From NCBI RefSeq assembly GCF_004564275.1, contig NZ_SPDV01000019.1:1-64000 (forward strand): a DNA stretch of 64,000 bases, read 5' to 3'. The translations under genes and the position numbers were made by a program. The DNA is from Sphingomonas parva (ex Maeng et al. 2020) (lineage in GTDB: Bacteria; Pseudomonadota; Alphaproteobacteria; Sphingomonadales; Sphingomonadaceae). How positions within the stretch are numbered: position 1 is the first letter of the stretch; each line of letters starts with the position of its first letter. This document shows, in pieces, positions 23,077-32,033 of this stretch. Under the pieces are notes generated by a model, which made no database searches, was not told where the DNA came from, and saw nothing but the letters and a program-made list of their open reading frames with translations.

Positions 23077-23113
23077 TAACAGCCCCTCTCCTCTTGCGGG
23101 AGAGGGGCTGTTA
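23077..23113. repeat. Perfect 15-bp-stem hairpin in the paaG/paaJ divergent region
   Basis: TAACAGCCCCTCTCC (23077-23091), 7-base loop, GGAGAGGGGCTGTTA (23099-23113). It occupies 37 of the 84 bp between two divergent starts, so it sits in the leader or promoter of both genes. Its CCCCTCTCC/GGAGAGGGG arms belong to a type of short palindrome seen widely in proteobacterial genomes. Alternatively it is a regulatory hairpin or operator. Confidence 0.75.
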
Positions 23114-23150
23114 TGGGCGCGCGAGAACCAATGTCGCCCGGAGCTCTTGC

Positions 23151-24353
<1,203 letters not shown>

Positions 24354-24397
24354 GCGGGCGTTGCGCGCCTGAACGCGGACTGGCATCAACGCGCGCG

Positions 24398-25411
24398 ATG
24401 ACGACACTCCTGGACATGGCAGGCGACGGTCTCGAGTTCGACACCGCGTCGCTGCCGATCGAGGAACGCTTCTCCGCCTGGGCCTCGGCGATGCCGTTCT
24501 ATGCGGTGTCGACGCCGGAGCCGTGCGCCTTCGAGGCGCGGATCCGCGCCTGGCTCCTGCCACCGGTGATCGTCGTGGATGCGATGATGAGCGAGGTCTC
24601 CGTCGCCCGGACCGACGAGCACATCCGCACCGACGGCCGCGACGACCTGGTCCTGCAGCTGCTCGACGGCTCCTCCCTCGTCGCCGAGTTCGAGGGGGAA
24701 GAGACGGTTGCGCGCTCCGGCGAGATCGTCCTTCACGATCGCGCCCGGGCTTTTTCCGGCGTGCTCTCGGCCGGTCGAAACGTCACCGTCTCGATGCCGC
24801 GCGCCTTCCTGGAGGAGCGGCTGCCCGGGGTCGCCGTGCACGGGCTGGTGCTGCGCGACGGACTTGCCCTGCCGCTCGCCGCCTTTCTCGCCTCGCTGAC
24901 TCAGGTTCTTGCCGCCGACCAAGGCGAGAGCGGCGAACTCGCGCGCCTGCTGCGCGACCTAGTCGCGGCGGCGGTGCGCCGGTCCGCTCCGGCGAGCCGG
25001 CAGGCGAGCGATGCGACGCTCAAGATCCGGGCGCATCGCTACATCCGCCAGAACCTCTCGGCGCCGCTCGACGTGCGCAGCCTCTGCGAGGCGCTGGGCG
25101 TCTCCCGCTCCCGCCTGTACCGCGCGTTCGAGCGCGACGGCGGCGTCGGCCGCTATGTCACCGTCGAGCGGCTCAAGCGGGTCCACCGCTTGCTCTCGGA
25201 TCCGGCCGAACGCAGCTCGATCGCGCAACTGGCGGCGGCGCACGGCTTCCCCGACAGCGCCCATTTCAGCCGGCTTTTCCGCCGCACCTTCGGCTACGGA
25301 CCGCAGGCGCTGCGGCGGCGCGCCGGGGAAGATGCCGGGACGAAGACACCCACGGTAGAGTGCGATCCCGCGCCGGCGCGCTTCAACCGCTGGGAAGATA
25401 CCCGCGCCTGA
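24398..25411 (+). CDS. AraC-family regulator in the paa cluster
   Basis: 337 residues from ATG 24398. The N-terminal region (about 10-200; FDTASLPIEERFSAWASAMPFY at its start) is of the AraC-binding-like type seen in FeaR-like regulators. Two helix-turn-helix motifs lie in the C-terminal 100 residues (LDVRSLCEALGVSRSRLYRAF, then IAQLAAAHGFPDSAHFSRLFRRTFG). FeaR controls phenylethylamine oxidation to phenylacetate, so a role in aromatic amine or phenylacetate sensing is plausible but is inference. PaaX and PaaR are not in the window. It begins 44 bp after the thiolase stop. Confidence 0.85.
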   Translation: MTTLLDMAGDGLEFDTASLPIEERFSAWASAMPFYAVSTPEPCAFEARIRAWLLPPVIVVDAMMSEVSVARTDEHIRTDGRDDLVLQLLDGSSLVAEFEGEETVARSGEIVLHDRARAFSGVLSAGRNVTVSMPRAFLEERLPGVAVHGLVLRDGLALPLAAFLASLTQVLAADQGESGELARLLRDLVAAAVRRSAPASRQASDATLKIRAHRYIRQNLSAPLDVRSLCEALGVSRSRLYRAFERDGGVGRYVTVERLKRVHRLLSDPAERSSIAQLAAAHGFPDSAHFSRLFRRTFGYGPQALRRRAGEDAGTKTPTVECDPAPARFNRWEDTRA

Positions 25412-25879
25412 CCTGTCCGTCCGGTTCGGAATGGCCGGAGAGTTCTGCCCCCCGGGAAGGCAGCGAAATCAAGCCTCTGCGGCTCCGCGCGGGACGCAAA
25501 GCCAAGCAATTGGGACGCAGCGTCAATGGCTGCCCGGCCCGTTTCGGATATGATCGCGCCGTCCGCTCAGGGGGGACCGTGGGACGCCCGGCGCAGCGTT
25601 CGAAAGGGGCGCGCTGCGTCGGCGTTTCAATCGTCGGCGAAACATCACGGCTCGGACAGGGACTTGGCGGCGCTTCAGACGCTTGCTTGCTGGTGCCCGC
25701 GGATCGTGGCGGAATGCCGTCTGCACGATCACGCCCGAGAGTGCCGACATTTTCGTCGCGGTGGGCGACGCCTTCGTCGCAGCGGCCAGCGCTCCGTCTC
25801 AGGTCGCGCGGGCTTCGACGAAGCCGGAATGATCTTGGTTAACGTTCTGGTTAATCGCTTCCTGGGGACTGGGGAGACG
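25412..25879. other. Long intergenic stretch between araC-type gene and beta-propeller gene
   Basis: 468 bp without a convincing gene. The first part holds the GEMM-like motif (25455-25545). From about 25630 a plus-strand frame stays open to TGA 25830-25832 and ends in a protein-like stretch (SADIFVAVGDAFVAAA) but lacks a usable start for a normal-sized protein; its stop overlaps an ATG at 25829 in frame with the next gene. It could be a decayed gene end or chance. GTTAACGTTCTGGTTAA near 25838 is A+T-richer than its surroundings and may hold the promoter of the next gene. Confidence 0.4.
25455..25545 (+). ncRNA. Candidate GEMM-like (c-di-GMP-I type) riboswitch element
   Basis: GGGACGCAAAGCC (25491-25503) equals the most conserved stretch of GEMM/c-di-GMP-I riboswitches. 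Before it lies a G+C-rich hairpin (TGCGGCTCCGCG), and 3' of it comes GGCTGCCCGG, similar to the conserved GEMM 3' strand. GGCAGC (25459-25464) is complementary to GCTGCC (25529-25534), giving a closing helix. Against it: the canonical GGCAAACC strand and a GNRA loop on the first hairpin are not present. The next gene starts about 340 bp downstream. Treat as a lead. Confidence 0.3.
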
Positions 25880-26761
25880 ATGATGATGGTATCGCAAGCG
25901 CGCGCCGCCAGCGTCGCCGGCGCGGGGACGCCGGCGGTTTATGCGCGGCGCCGTGACGACAAGGGGAGCGAGCTTGTCATGTACGATCGCAACCTGCGCG
26001 CGGGACGCGTCGTCTGGTCCGCTGCAGATGAAGGCGAGGCCGAAGCGACGATCGAGGACATCGCGGTCAGCGCCGACGGCAGAGTGATCGCGTTCGTCGT
26101 CGCCGCCGGCGAAAGCGGCGAAGGGGGGCTCACGATCAACCCTTATGCCGATCTCCATCTCTACGATGAGGTCTCCGGACGCTGCGCGCGCTTCGGCGCG
26201 GCGGGCGAGCTCGACCCGATCCTGAGCACGGTTCCGATGATCCGCGAGGTCGCGCTCTCGGCCGACGGCGAGCGAATCGCCTTCGTCGCCGAGAAGGCGA
26301 GGGGCTTTCCCGGCCAAGCGGACGTGTTCGTCTACGATCTTCGGGCGGGGCTGCTTTCGCAGGTCAATCCGGCGCCGCTGAGCCCGTGCCGCAATGTCGC
26401 GATCAGCGGCGACGGCGGCGCCGTCTTCTTCACCGATGCCGCGACCGGGCGGCTGCACGTCCACGATCTGGCGAGCGCCACGACACGCGCGCTGCCGATC
26501 ACGGTCCCGCAGGGCTCGGCGGCGCATTATTCCGTTTCCGAGGACGGACGGTTCATCTCTTTCACCTCCGCCGCATTCGGCGAGCAGGGCGAGATTCGCC
26601 TGTTCGACCGGCGGAGCGGCGCGATCGAGGACGAGGCGGGCAGGGCGCCTCGTCCGCTCCCGCGGCGTCCGCTGGCGGCGCCGTCGTGGAGCAGCGCCGC
26701 CCGGGCGACGATCGTCTCGAGCCGCGCCGCCCCAACGGAACAGGCGCACGCCTTCGTCTGA
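25880..26761 (+). CDS. Hypothetical beta-propeller (TolB/PD40-like) protein
   Basis: 293 residues from ATG 25880, one of three consecutive ATGs after GGGGAG; an alternative is ATG 25829. Repeated units of the kind VSADGRVIAFVVAA, LSADGERIAFVAE, ISGDGGAVFFTDA and VSEDGRFISFTSA, each followed by a strand and an acidic LYD/VYD/LFD turn, indicate at least four PD40/WD40-like blades. No signal peptide is obvious. The C-terminal 50 residues are low-complexity Arg/Ala/Pro. It lies between the AraC gene and paaA but has no known role in phenylacetate metabolism. Function unknown. Confidence 0.65.
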   Translation: MMMVSQARAASVAGAGTPAVYARRRDDKGSELVMYDRNLRAGRVVWSAADEGEAEATIEDIAVSADGRVIAFVVAAGESGEGGLTINPYADLHLYDEVSGRCARFGAAGELDPILSTVPMIREVALSADGERIAFVAEKARGFPGQADVFVYDLRAGLLSQVNPAPLSPCRNVAISGDGGAVFFTDAATGRLHVHDLASATTRALPITVPQGSAAHYSVSEDGRFISFTSAAFGEQGEIRLFDRRSGAIEDEAGRAPRPLPRRPLAAPSWSSAARATIVSSRAAPTEQAHAFV

Positions 26762-26838
26762 TCGGGTTCCTCGCTCCCTCTCGTGCGTTGTTTGCCGAGA
26801 GCCGTGCCCGCTGCTAGTGCGGGCGGCAGGAGAGTGAG

Positions 26839-27822
26839 ATGTATACGACCGAGCTTCAAAAGACGAAGGCCGTGGCGGGCACCGAGGATCCGGATAAGCT
26901 TGCTGCCTTCGAGGCGCGCGTGGCCGCGGACGAGTTCATCGAGCCCAAGGACTGGATGCCGGAAGCCTATCGCCGGACCCTGACCCGGCAGATCTCGCAG
27001 CATGCCCATAGCGAGATCGTCGGCATGCTCCCGGAAGGCAATTGGATCACCCGCGCGCCGTCGCTGCGCCGCAAGGCGATCCTCCTCGCCAAGGTGCAGG
27101 ACGAGGCGGGGCACGGTCTCTACCTCTATTCGGCGGCCGAGACGCTCGGCACCAGCCGCGAGGAGATGATCGAGGCGCTGCACTCCGGCAAGGCGAAATA
27201 CTCGACGATCTTCAACTACCCGACGCTGACCTGGGCGGACATCGGGGCGATCGGCTGGCTGGTCGACGGCGCCGCGATCATGAACCAGGTGCCGCTCCAG
27301 CGGACCTCCTACGGCCCCTATGCGCGGGCGATGGTGCGGGTCTGCAAGGAGGAGAGCTTCCACCAGCGCCAGGGCTACGAGATCATGATGCATCTCGCCG
27401 CCGGCACGCCCGAGCAGAAAAGGATGGCGCAGGACGCGCTCAACCGCTGGTGGTGGCCGTCGCTGATGATGTTCGGCCCGCCCGATGCGGACAGCCCGAA
27501 CACGGCGCAGTCTATGCGCTGGCGGATCAAGCGCGAGACCAATGACGAGCTGCGCCAGAAGTTCGTCGACATCACCGTGCCCCAGGCCGAGGCGCTCGGC
27601 CTCTCGGTCCCGGATCCGGTGCTCGCCTGGAACGAGGAGAAGGGCGGTCACGATTTCGGCGAGATCGACTGGGAGGAATTCTACGCGGTCGTCCGCGGCG
27701 AGGGCCCGGTCGCCAAGGAGCGGATGAAGGCGCGCCGCGACGCCTGGGAGGAGGGCGCCTGGGTGCGCGAGGCCGCCGCGGCTTATGCCGAGAAGCATGC
27801 CCGCAAGGCGGAGGCGGCCTGA
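26839..27822 (+). CDS. paaA: PaaA: phenylacetyl-CoA 1,2-epoxidase catalytic subunit
   Basis: 327 residues. Ferritin-like diiron oxygenase with ligands in [29 protein letters not shown] and [14 protein letters not shown]. With PaaC it forms the catalytic core that epoxidises the ring of phenylacetyl-CoA, taking electrons from PaaE. GGCAGGAGAG precedes the ATG. First gene of paaABCDE; its stop shares a base with the paaB start. A hairpin GCCCGC/GCGGGC lies in the short leader (26806-26824). Confidence 0.96.
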   Translation: MYTTELQKTKAVAGTEDPDKLAAFEARVAADEFIEPKDWMPEAYRRTLTRQISQHAHSEIVGMLPEGNWITRAPSLRRKAILLAKVQDEAGHGLYLYSAAETLGTSREEMIEALHSGKAKYSTIFNYPTLTWADIGAIGWLVDGAAIMNQVPLQRTSYGPYARAMVRVCKEESFHQRQGYEIMMHLAAGTPEQKRMAQDALNRWWWPSLMMFGPPDADSPNTAQSMRWRIKRETNDELRQKFVDITVPQAEALGLSVPDPVLAWNEEKGGHDFGEIDWEEFYAVVRGEGPVAKERMKARRDAWEEGAWVREAAAAYAEKHARKAEAA

Positions 27823-28106
27823 TGTCGAAGGACTGGCCGCTCTGGGAGGTGTTCGTGCGCTCGCGCGGCGGGCTTTCGCACCGTCACGTCGGCTCGGTAC
27901 ATGCCCCCGATGCGGAGATCGCGCTCCGTCACGCGCGGGACACCTATACGCGGCGGATGGAAGGCGTCAGCCTGTGGGTCGTGCCGTCGGCGCAGATCGT
28001 CGCCTCCGATCCGGCGGACGATGCGGCGATGTTCGATCCGGCGGCCGACAAGGTCTATCGCCATCCGACCTTCTATTCGATTCCGGACGACGTGAAGCAC
28101 ATCTGA
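27822..28106 (+). CDS. paaB: PaaB subunit of phenylacetyl-CoA epoxidase
   Basis: 94 residues, standard length. WPLWEVFVRSRGGLSHRHVGSVHAPDAEIALRHARDTYTRR and VVPSAQIVASDP are the PaaB signature; the protein bridges PaaAC heterodimers. TGATG overlaps at both ends (27822 and 28106) show strict coupling with paaA and paaC. Confidence 0.96.
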   Translation: MSKDWPLWEVFVRSRGGLSHRHVGSVHAPDAEIALRHARDTYTRRMEGVSLWVVPSAQIVASDPADDAAMFDPAADKVYRHPTFYSIPDDVKHI

Positions 28107-28936
28107 TGGCTTCGCTCCCGCCCATCGACCTTCCGCGCGGCGCGACCGGCGCCGGCGCCTTCGACGCTCTTGCCGAGGGCGGCGAGAACAACGTCCTTTT
28201 CGGTTTCCTGCTGCGGCTCGGCGACGACAGCCTGATCCTGGGCCAGCGTCTGTCCGAATGGACCGGCCACGCGCCTTCGGTCGAGGTCGACCTCAGCCTC
28301 GCCAACATCGCGCTCGACCTGGTCGGACAGGCGACCCATTTCCTCAACCATGCCGGGGAAGTGGAAGGGAAGGGCCGCGACGGCGACGCGCTGGCGTTCC
28401 GCCGTGACGTCCTCGATTTCCGCAACTGCTGGCTGGTCGAGCAGCCGAACGGCGATTTCGCGCAGACGATGGCCCGGCAGCTCCTCTTCTCCGGCTGGCA
28501 GAAACTGCTGTTCCAGGCGCTGCTGGGATCGCGTGACGCGACCGTCGCCGCCGTGGCCGAGAAAGCGGTGAAGGAAGTCACCTATCACGAGGAGCTCGCC
28601 GCCGAATGGGTGATCCGCCTCGGCGACGGCACGGAGGAGAGCCGCCGGCGGATGCAGGACGGGCTCGAGTGGATGTGGCGCTTCGTGCCGGAGCTGTTCG
28701 ACATGGATCCGCTCGCCGCCTTCGTCGCCGAGCACGGCCTCGGCGCCGATCTCGCGGCGCTGCGCCCGGCCTGGGACCGGCGCGTGCGCAGCGTGATCGA
28801 GCAAGCGACGCTGCGCGTCCCGGCCGACCAGCGCCCGATCCTCGGCGGGCGGCGCGGCCATCATAGCGAGCATCTCGGCCACCTGCTCTGCACCATGCAG
28901 TTCCTCCCCCGCACCTACCCGGACGCGACATGGTAG
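28106..28936 (+). CDS. paaC: PaaC: structural ferritin-like subunit of the epoxidase
   Basis: 276 residues. Ferritin-like fold with LGDDSLILGQRLSEWTGHAP, SLANIALDLVGQATHFLNHAG and VKEVTYHEELAAEWVIRLGDGTEESRRR. It partners PaaA but lacks a full diiron site in characterised homologues. A conserved end, GRRGHHSEHLGHLLCTMQFLPRTYP, is intact. Its last codons overlap the paaD start by 7 bp. Confidence 0.95.
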   Translation: MASLPPIDLPRGATGAGAFDALAEGGENNVLFGFLLRLGDDSLILGQRLSEWTGHAPSVEVDLSLANIALDLVGQATHFLNHAGEVEGKGRDGDALAFRRDVLDFRNCWLVEQPNGDFAQTMARQLLFSGWQKLLFQALLGSRDATVAAVAEKAVKEVTYHEELAAEWVIRLGDGTEESRRRMQDGLEWMWRFVPELFDMDPLAAFVAEHGLGADLAALRPAWDRRVRSVIEQATLRVPADQRPILGGRRGHHSEHLGHLLCTMQFLPRTYPDATW

Positions 28937-29517
28937 CGGCAGGGAAGGCGCGGGTTGATTCGCCGCCGCTAACCCTCCCTTTTGATGGGGGAGGGAAGGG
29001 TGGGGGCGGCGTCAATGCAGGCCGGCGCGTCTCCGGAGACTCCACCCCTCCCCAACCCCTCCCCATCAAGGGGAGGGGCTTAGAGCCGATCTGGGCAGTG
29101 CTCGAGAGCGTACCCGATCCCGAGATCCCCGTGCTGTCGATCGTCGATCTCGGCATCGTCCGCGCGGTCGAGGCGGAGAGGGTGGTGCTGACGCCGACCT
29201 ACACCGGCTGTCCGGCGACCCAGGTCATCGAGCGCGACGTGCGGGCGGCGCTGGACGCGGCCGGCTATCGGCGCGTGCGGATCGAGACCGCGCTTTCCCC
29301 AGCCTGGACGACCGACTGGATCACGCCGGTAGGCCGCGCCAAGCTCCATGCCTATGGCATCGCGCCGCCGACCGCGCCGGGGCAAGGGACGCCGGAATGC
29401 CCGCGCTGCGGATCGGCCCACACCGACGAGATCAGCCGCTTCGGATCGACGCCGTGCAAGTCCCTGTGGCGCTGCCTCGACTGCGCCGAGCCGTTCGACC
29501 TGTTCAAATGCCACTGA
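28930..29517 (+). CDS. paaD: PaaD: Fe-S/maturation protein with repeat-encoded N-terminal insert
   Basis: 195 residues, about 30 longer than usual PaaD. From residue about 52 the canonical sequence runs: IWAVLESVPDPEIPVLSIVDLGIVR, the conserved TPTYTGCPATQVIE, and the zinc- or Fe-S-like end CPRCGSAHTDEISRFGSTPCK with a last CLDC. It is needed for maturation of the epoxidase in model systems. Residues about 15-50 are encoded by a palindromic repeat (28973-29079) that keeps the frame open. The ATG at 28930 overlaps paaC by 7 bp, and no later start fits, so the insert is probably translated. Confidence 0.9.
   Translation: MVAAGKARVDSPPLTLPFDGGGKGGGGVNAGRRVSGDSTPPQPLPIKGRGLEPIWAVLESVPDPEIPVLSIVDLGIVRAVEAERVVLTPTYTGCPATQVIERDVRAALDAAGYRRVRIETALSPAWTTDWITPVGRAKLHAYGIAPPTAPGQGTPECPRCGSAHTDEISRFGSTPCKSLWRCLDCAEPFDLFKCH
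28973..29079. repeat. Palindromic repeat inside the paaD 5' end
   Basis: Left hairpin CCCTCCC/GGGAGGG at 28973-28995 (loop TTTTGATGG), inner GGGTGGGGG answered by CCCCAACCC, and right hairpin CCCCTCCCC, ATCAA loop, GGGGAGGGG (29056-29078). It has the three-arm plan and CCTCCC/GGGAGG arms of the elements in ligD and at 51547 but a different core. Read in the paaD frame it gives a Pro/Gly-rich peptide containing STPPQPLPIKGRG, a peptide pattern I associate with such repeats in other genomes. Confidence 0.85.
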
Positions 29518-29518
29518 G

Positions 29519-30595
29519 ATGAGCGTCACCTTTCACAGCCTGGCCGTCGCCGAGCTCGTTTCCGAGACCGCCGACGCCAAATCGATCCGCTTCGACCTGC
29601 CGCCCGAGCTCGCGCCACTGTTCCGTTTTCGCCCGGGCCAGCATCTCACCCTCCGGGCCGAGATCGGCGGCGAGGACGTGCGCCGCAACTATTCGCTCTG
29701 CGTTGCGCCGGACGAGGGTCAGCTCAAGGTCACCGTCAAGCGGATCGCCGGCGGCCTGTTCTCGAACTGGCTGAACGACACCCTGAAGCCGGGCGACCGG
29801 CTGGACGTGATGGAACCGCACGGCTCGTTCACCTGGGAGTTCGAGCCGGAGGCGGCCAACCATTATGTCGGCTTCGCGGGCGGATCGGGGATCACGCCGG
29901 TGATCTCGCTGCTGAAGACGGCGCTGGCGGCCGAGCCGGCGAGCCGCTTCACCTTGTTCTACGGCAATCGCGACAGCCAGTCGGTGATCTTCCTCGAGGA
30001 GCTGGCGCGGCTCAAGAACCGCTACATGGGACGGCTGGAGATCCACCATTTCCTCGCGGAGGAATCGGAGGATATCGAGCTCTACAACGGCATGCTGGAT
30101 CGCGCGAAATGCGACGAGGTGCTCGCCCATCTCGTCGATCCGGAGGAGGTCACCGCCTTCTTCATCTGCGGGCCGGGACCGATGATGGATGCGGCCGAGG
30201 CGGCGCTGGTCGCCCACGGAGTCGCGGCCGAGAAGATCCACATAGAGCGGTTCACCGCCGACAGGCCGTCTGCCGCGCTCGAGGCGCAGATGCAGGCGCT
30301 GCAGAGCCAGGCGCAGGGGCTGACGATGAGCGTGACGCTCGACGGGCGGACGCGGCGCGTGCCGTTCAGCGCCGAAGCGGGCAACATCCTCGACAGCGCC
30401 CGCGCCGCCGGGCTGCCGGCGCCGTTCGCCTGCAAGGCCGGCGTCTGCGCGACCTGCCGGGCCCGGGTGGTCTCAGGAAGCGTCGAGATGGCCGCGCGCT
30501 ACGGCCTCACCGACGAGGAGATCGCCGCAGGTTATGTGCTGACCTGCCAGTCGGTGCCGAGCGGCGAGGGCCTCGAGCTCGACTACGACGCCTGA
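29519..30595 (+). CDS. paaE: PaaE: NAD(P)H-dependent reductase of the phenylacetyl-CoA epoxidase
   Basis: 358 residues from ATG 29519, one base after the paaD stop. FAD-binding barrel (FRPGQHLTLRAEIGGEDVRRNYSLC), NAD-binding domain (FAGGSGITPVISLLKTAL; FFICGPGPMMDAAEAAL) and a C-terminal plant-type [2Fe-2S] ferredoxin (CKAGVCATCRARV with the fourth Cys in LTCQS). Delivers electrons to PaaABC. Last gene of the operon. Confidence 0.96.
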   Translation: MSVTFHSLAVAELVSETADAKSIRFDLPPELAPLFRFRPGQHLTLRAEIGGEDVRRNYSLCVAPDEGQLKVTVKRIAGGLFSNWLNDTLKPGDRLDVMEPHGSFTWEFEPEAANHYVGFAGGSGITPVISLLKTALAAEPASRFTLFYGNRDSQSVIFLEELARLKNRYMGRLEIHHFLAEESEDIELYNGMLDRAKCDEVLAHLVDPEEVTAFFICGPGPMMDAAEAALVAHGVAAEKIHIERFTADRPSAALEAQMQALQSQAQGLTMSVTLDGRTRRVPFSAEAGNILDSARAAGLPAPFACKAGVCATCRARVVSGSVEMAARYGLTDEEIAAGYVLTCQSVPSGEGLELDYDA

Positions 30596-30644
30596 GGCGA
30601 GCCGCGCAGCCGCGTCGCCAAAGCGGGGTTGGTCACCAACAGCG

Positions 30645-30722
30645 TTCAGGCTGAGCCGGTCGACACTCACCCCTTCTCCTCCTCTGCAAGAGTACCAGAT
30701 GGGGGCCAGGCTCAGCCCGAAT
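30645..30722. repeat. Decayed copy of the TTCGACAGGCTCAG-type inverted repeat
   Basis: Left arm TTCAGGCTGAGCC and right arm GGCTCAGCCCGAA are near-complements separated by a loop of about 50 bp. The sequence matches the repeat at 22181-22276 with several substitutions. It lies between paaE and the converging beta-lactamase-like gene, where it may help terminate transcription. Apart from this the 150-bp gap holds nothing I recognise. Confidence 0.65.
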
Positions 30723-30745
30723 GGGCTGTGAATCGAGGGCGATTC

Positions 30746-31909
30746 TCAGTGCGTGCCGACGCTGCGGGCGTCGCGGCGGCCGGCGTAATCGCCATGGGCG
30801 CCGCTCTCGTGGAAGGCAATGGTGGCGCGGACCGTCTTCTGCATCGCGGCCATGCGCTCGCCGAGCGGCGCCGAAGTGCGGCGGATCAGCACGGCGATCG
30901 CATAGGCATGGCCGTCCGGCGCGGTGATCACGCCGATGTCGTTATAGCCCGCCTGGACGCCGCCGAGGATCTGGCCGGTGCCGGTCTTGTGGGCGAGCTG
31001 CCAGCCGGGCGCGAGGCCGCCCTTGAGGCGCTGCGGGCCGGTCTTGGTGTGCGACATGATCGACAGCAGGCGCTCGGTCGAGGCCGGGGAGAGCAATTCG
31101 CCGCGCTTCAGGCGCGCCAGCGCATCGACGACGCCGAGCGGGGTGGCGCCGTCCATCGGGCTGGCGATGTACTTCTCGAACGCCGCGCGACGCCTGGCGA
31201 GGGGGAGGGCGTCGCGGGCGGTGTAGAAGGCGCCGTTATAGGCGTAGGACTGCTTCCACTCGATGCCGGCGATCTCGCTCTGCAGCAGGCGCTCGCCCGG
31301 ACCGAAGCGGATGCCGCTGATGCCCTTCTCGCGCAGGAAGGCGCGGACCGCCTCGGGGCCGCCCGCGCGCCACAGCACCGCGTCGTTGCAGGTGTTGTCG
31401 CTCTGCTGCAGGGCGCGCGTCATCAGCGTTCCGATGTTGGTGGTATAGCCGCTCGCCCCGATCTGCCGCGCGATCGGCTGGTGGAACAGGGTCATGTCGG
31501 CCTTGGTGAGAGTCACCGGGCGGGTGAGGCTGAGCGCGCCCTGATCCACCTTGTCGAGCGCGGTGAGCGCGACCCAGAACTTGCTGACGCTCTGCTGGGG
31601 GAAATAGGTGTTGCCGTCATAGGCGGTGGCCCAGCCGGTCTGCACGTCGCGCACCGCAATGCCGATATCGCCGTTGAACGCCTGACCCAGGGCGCGGATC
31701 TGCGCCGCCAGCGCCCGCTGCGCCGGCGTCTCCGCGACCGTCGAGACGGCCTGGGCGAGTTGCTGGACCCGCGCCGTCTGCGGCTTGGCCGCCGGCGCGC
31801 TCTGCGCGGGCTGGTGGACGATGCCGGCCACGAGGCCGAGGACGGGCACGGACGCGAGCACCGCGTGCTTCATGTTGATGCGCGCGAGACGACGAGATTC
31901 CAAAGCCAC
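30746..31909 (-). CDS. Class A beta-lactamase-like serine hydrolase, exported
   Basis: 387 residues from GTG 31909, which has AGGAG seven bases upstream; ATG 31873 is a weaker alternative. A signal peptide (about 13-36, KHAVLASVPVLGLVAGIVHQ) precedes the penicillin-binding fold. Class A motifs are the nucleophile S-x-x-K in QQSVSKFWV, SDN in LQQSDNTCND and KTG in AHKTGTG. The omega loop (GPGERLLQSEIAGIEWKQSY) lacks the usual E-x-x-L-N, so the deacylating Glu is not evident. It could be a divergent beta-lactamase or a D,D-peptidase-like enzyme. Periplasmic. Confidence 0.82.
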   Translation of the reverse strand: MALESRRLARINMKHAVLASVPVLGLVAGIVHQPAQSAPAAKPQTARVQQLAQAVSTVAETPAQRALAAQIRALGQAFNGDIGIAVRDVQTGWATAYDGNTYFPQQSVSKFWVALTALDKVDQGALSLTRPVTLTKADMTLFHQPIARQIGASGYTTNIGTLMTRALQQSDNTCNDAVLWRAGGPEAVRAFLREKGISGIRFGPGERLLQSEIAGIEWKQSYAYNGAFYTARDALPLARRRAAFEKYIASPMDGATPLGVVDALARLKRGELLSPASTERLLSIMSHTKTGPQRLKGGLAPGWQLAHKTGTGQILGGVQAGYNDIGVITAPDGHAYAIAVLIRRTSAPLGERMAAMQKTVRATIAFHESGAHGDYAGRRDARSVGTH

Positions 31910-32033
31910 TAAACCGCTCCTAAGCCCTTATGCCCGAATGGATTCATCATACTAATCCGCGGCTTTCCGCTAGATTAAGGATGATCGGCGCGCGACGGGG
32001 CGTGCGGGCGTTGCGACGGACTCCCGGAACGGC

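Noticed and set aside
22149-23150. Possible 5' extension of the thiolase frame upstream of 23151
   Set aside because: The frame is open by chance across paaG and the repeat; the thiolase family N-terminus (MTDAFICDAVRTPIGR) begins at ATG 23151 with its own ribosome binding site.
25412-25879. Cobalamin or SAM-type riboswitch in the long intergenic region
   Set aside because: No B12-box or SAM-II/SAM-SAH core motifs were found; only the GEMM-like stretch is notable.
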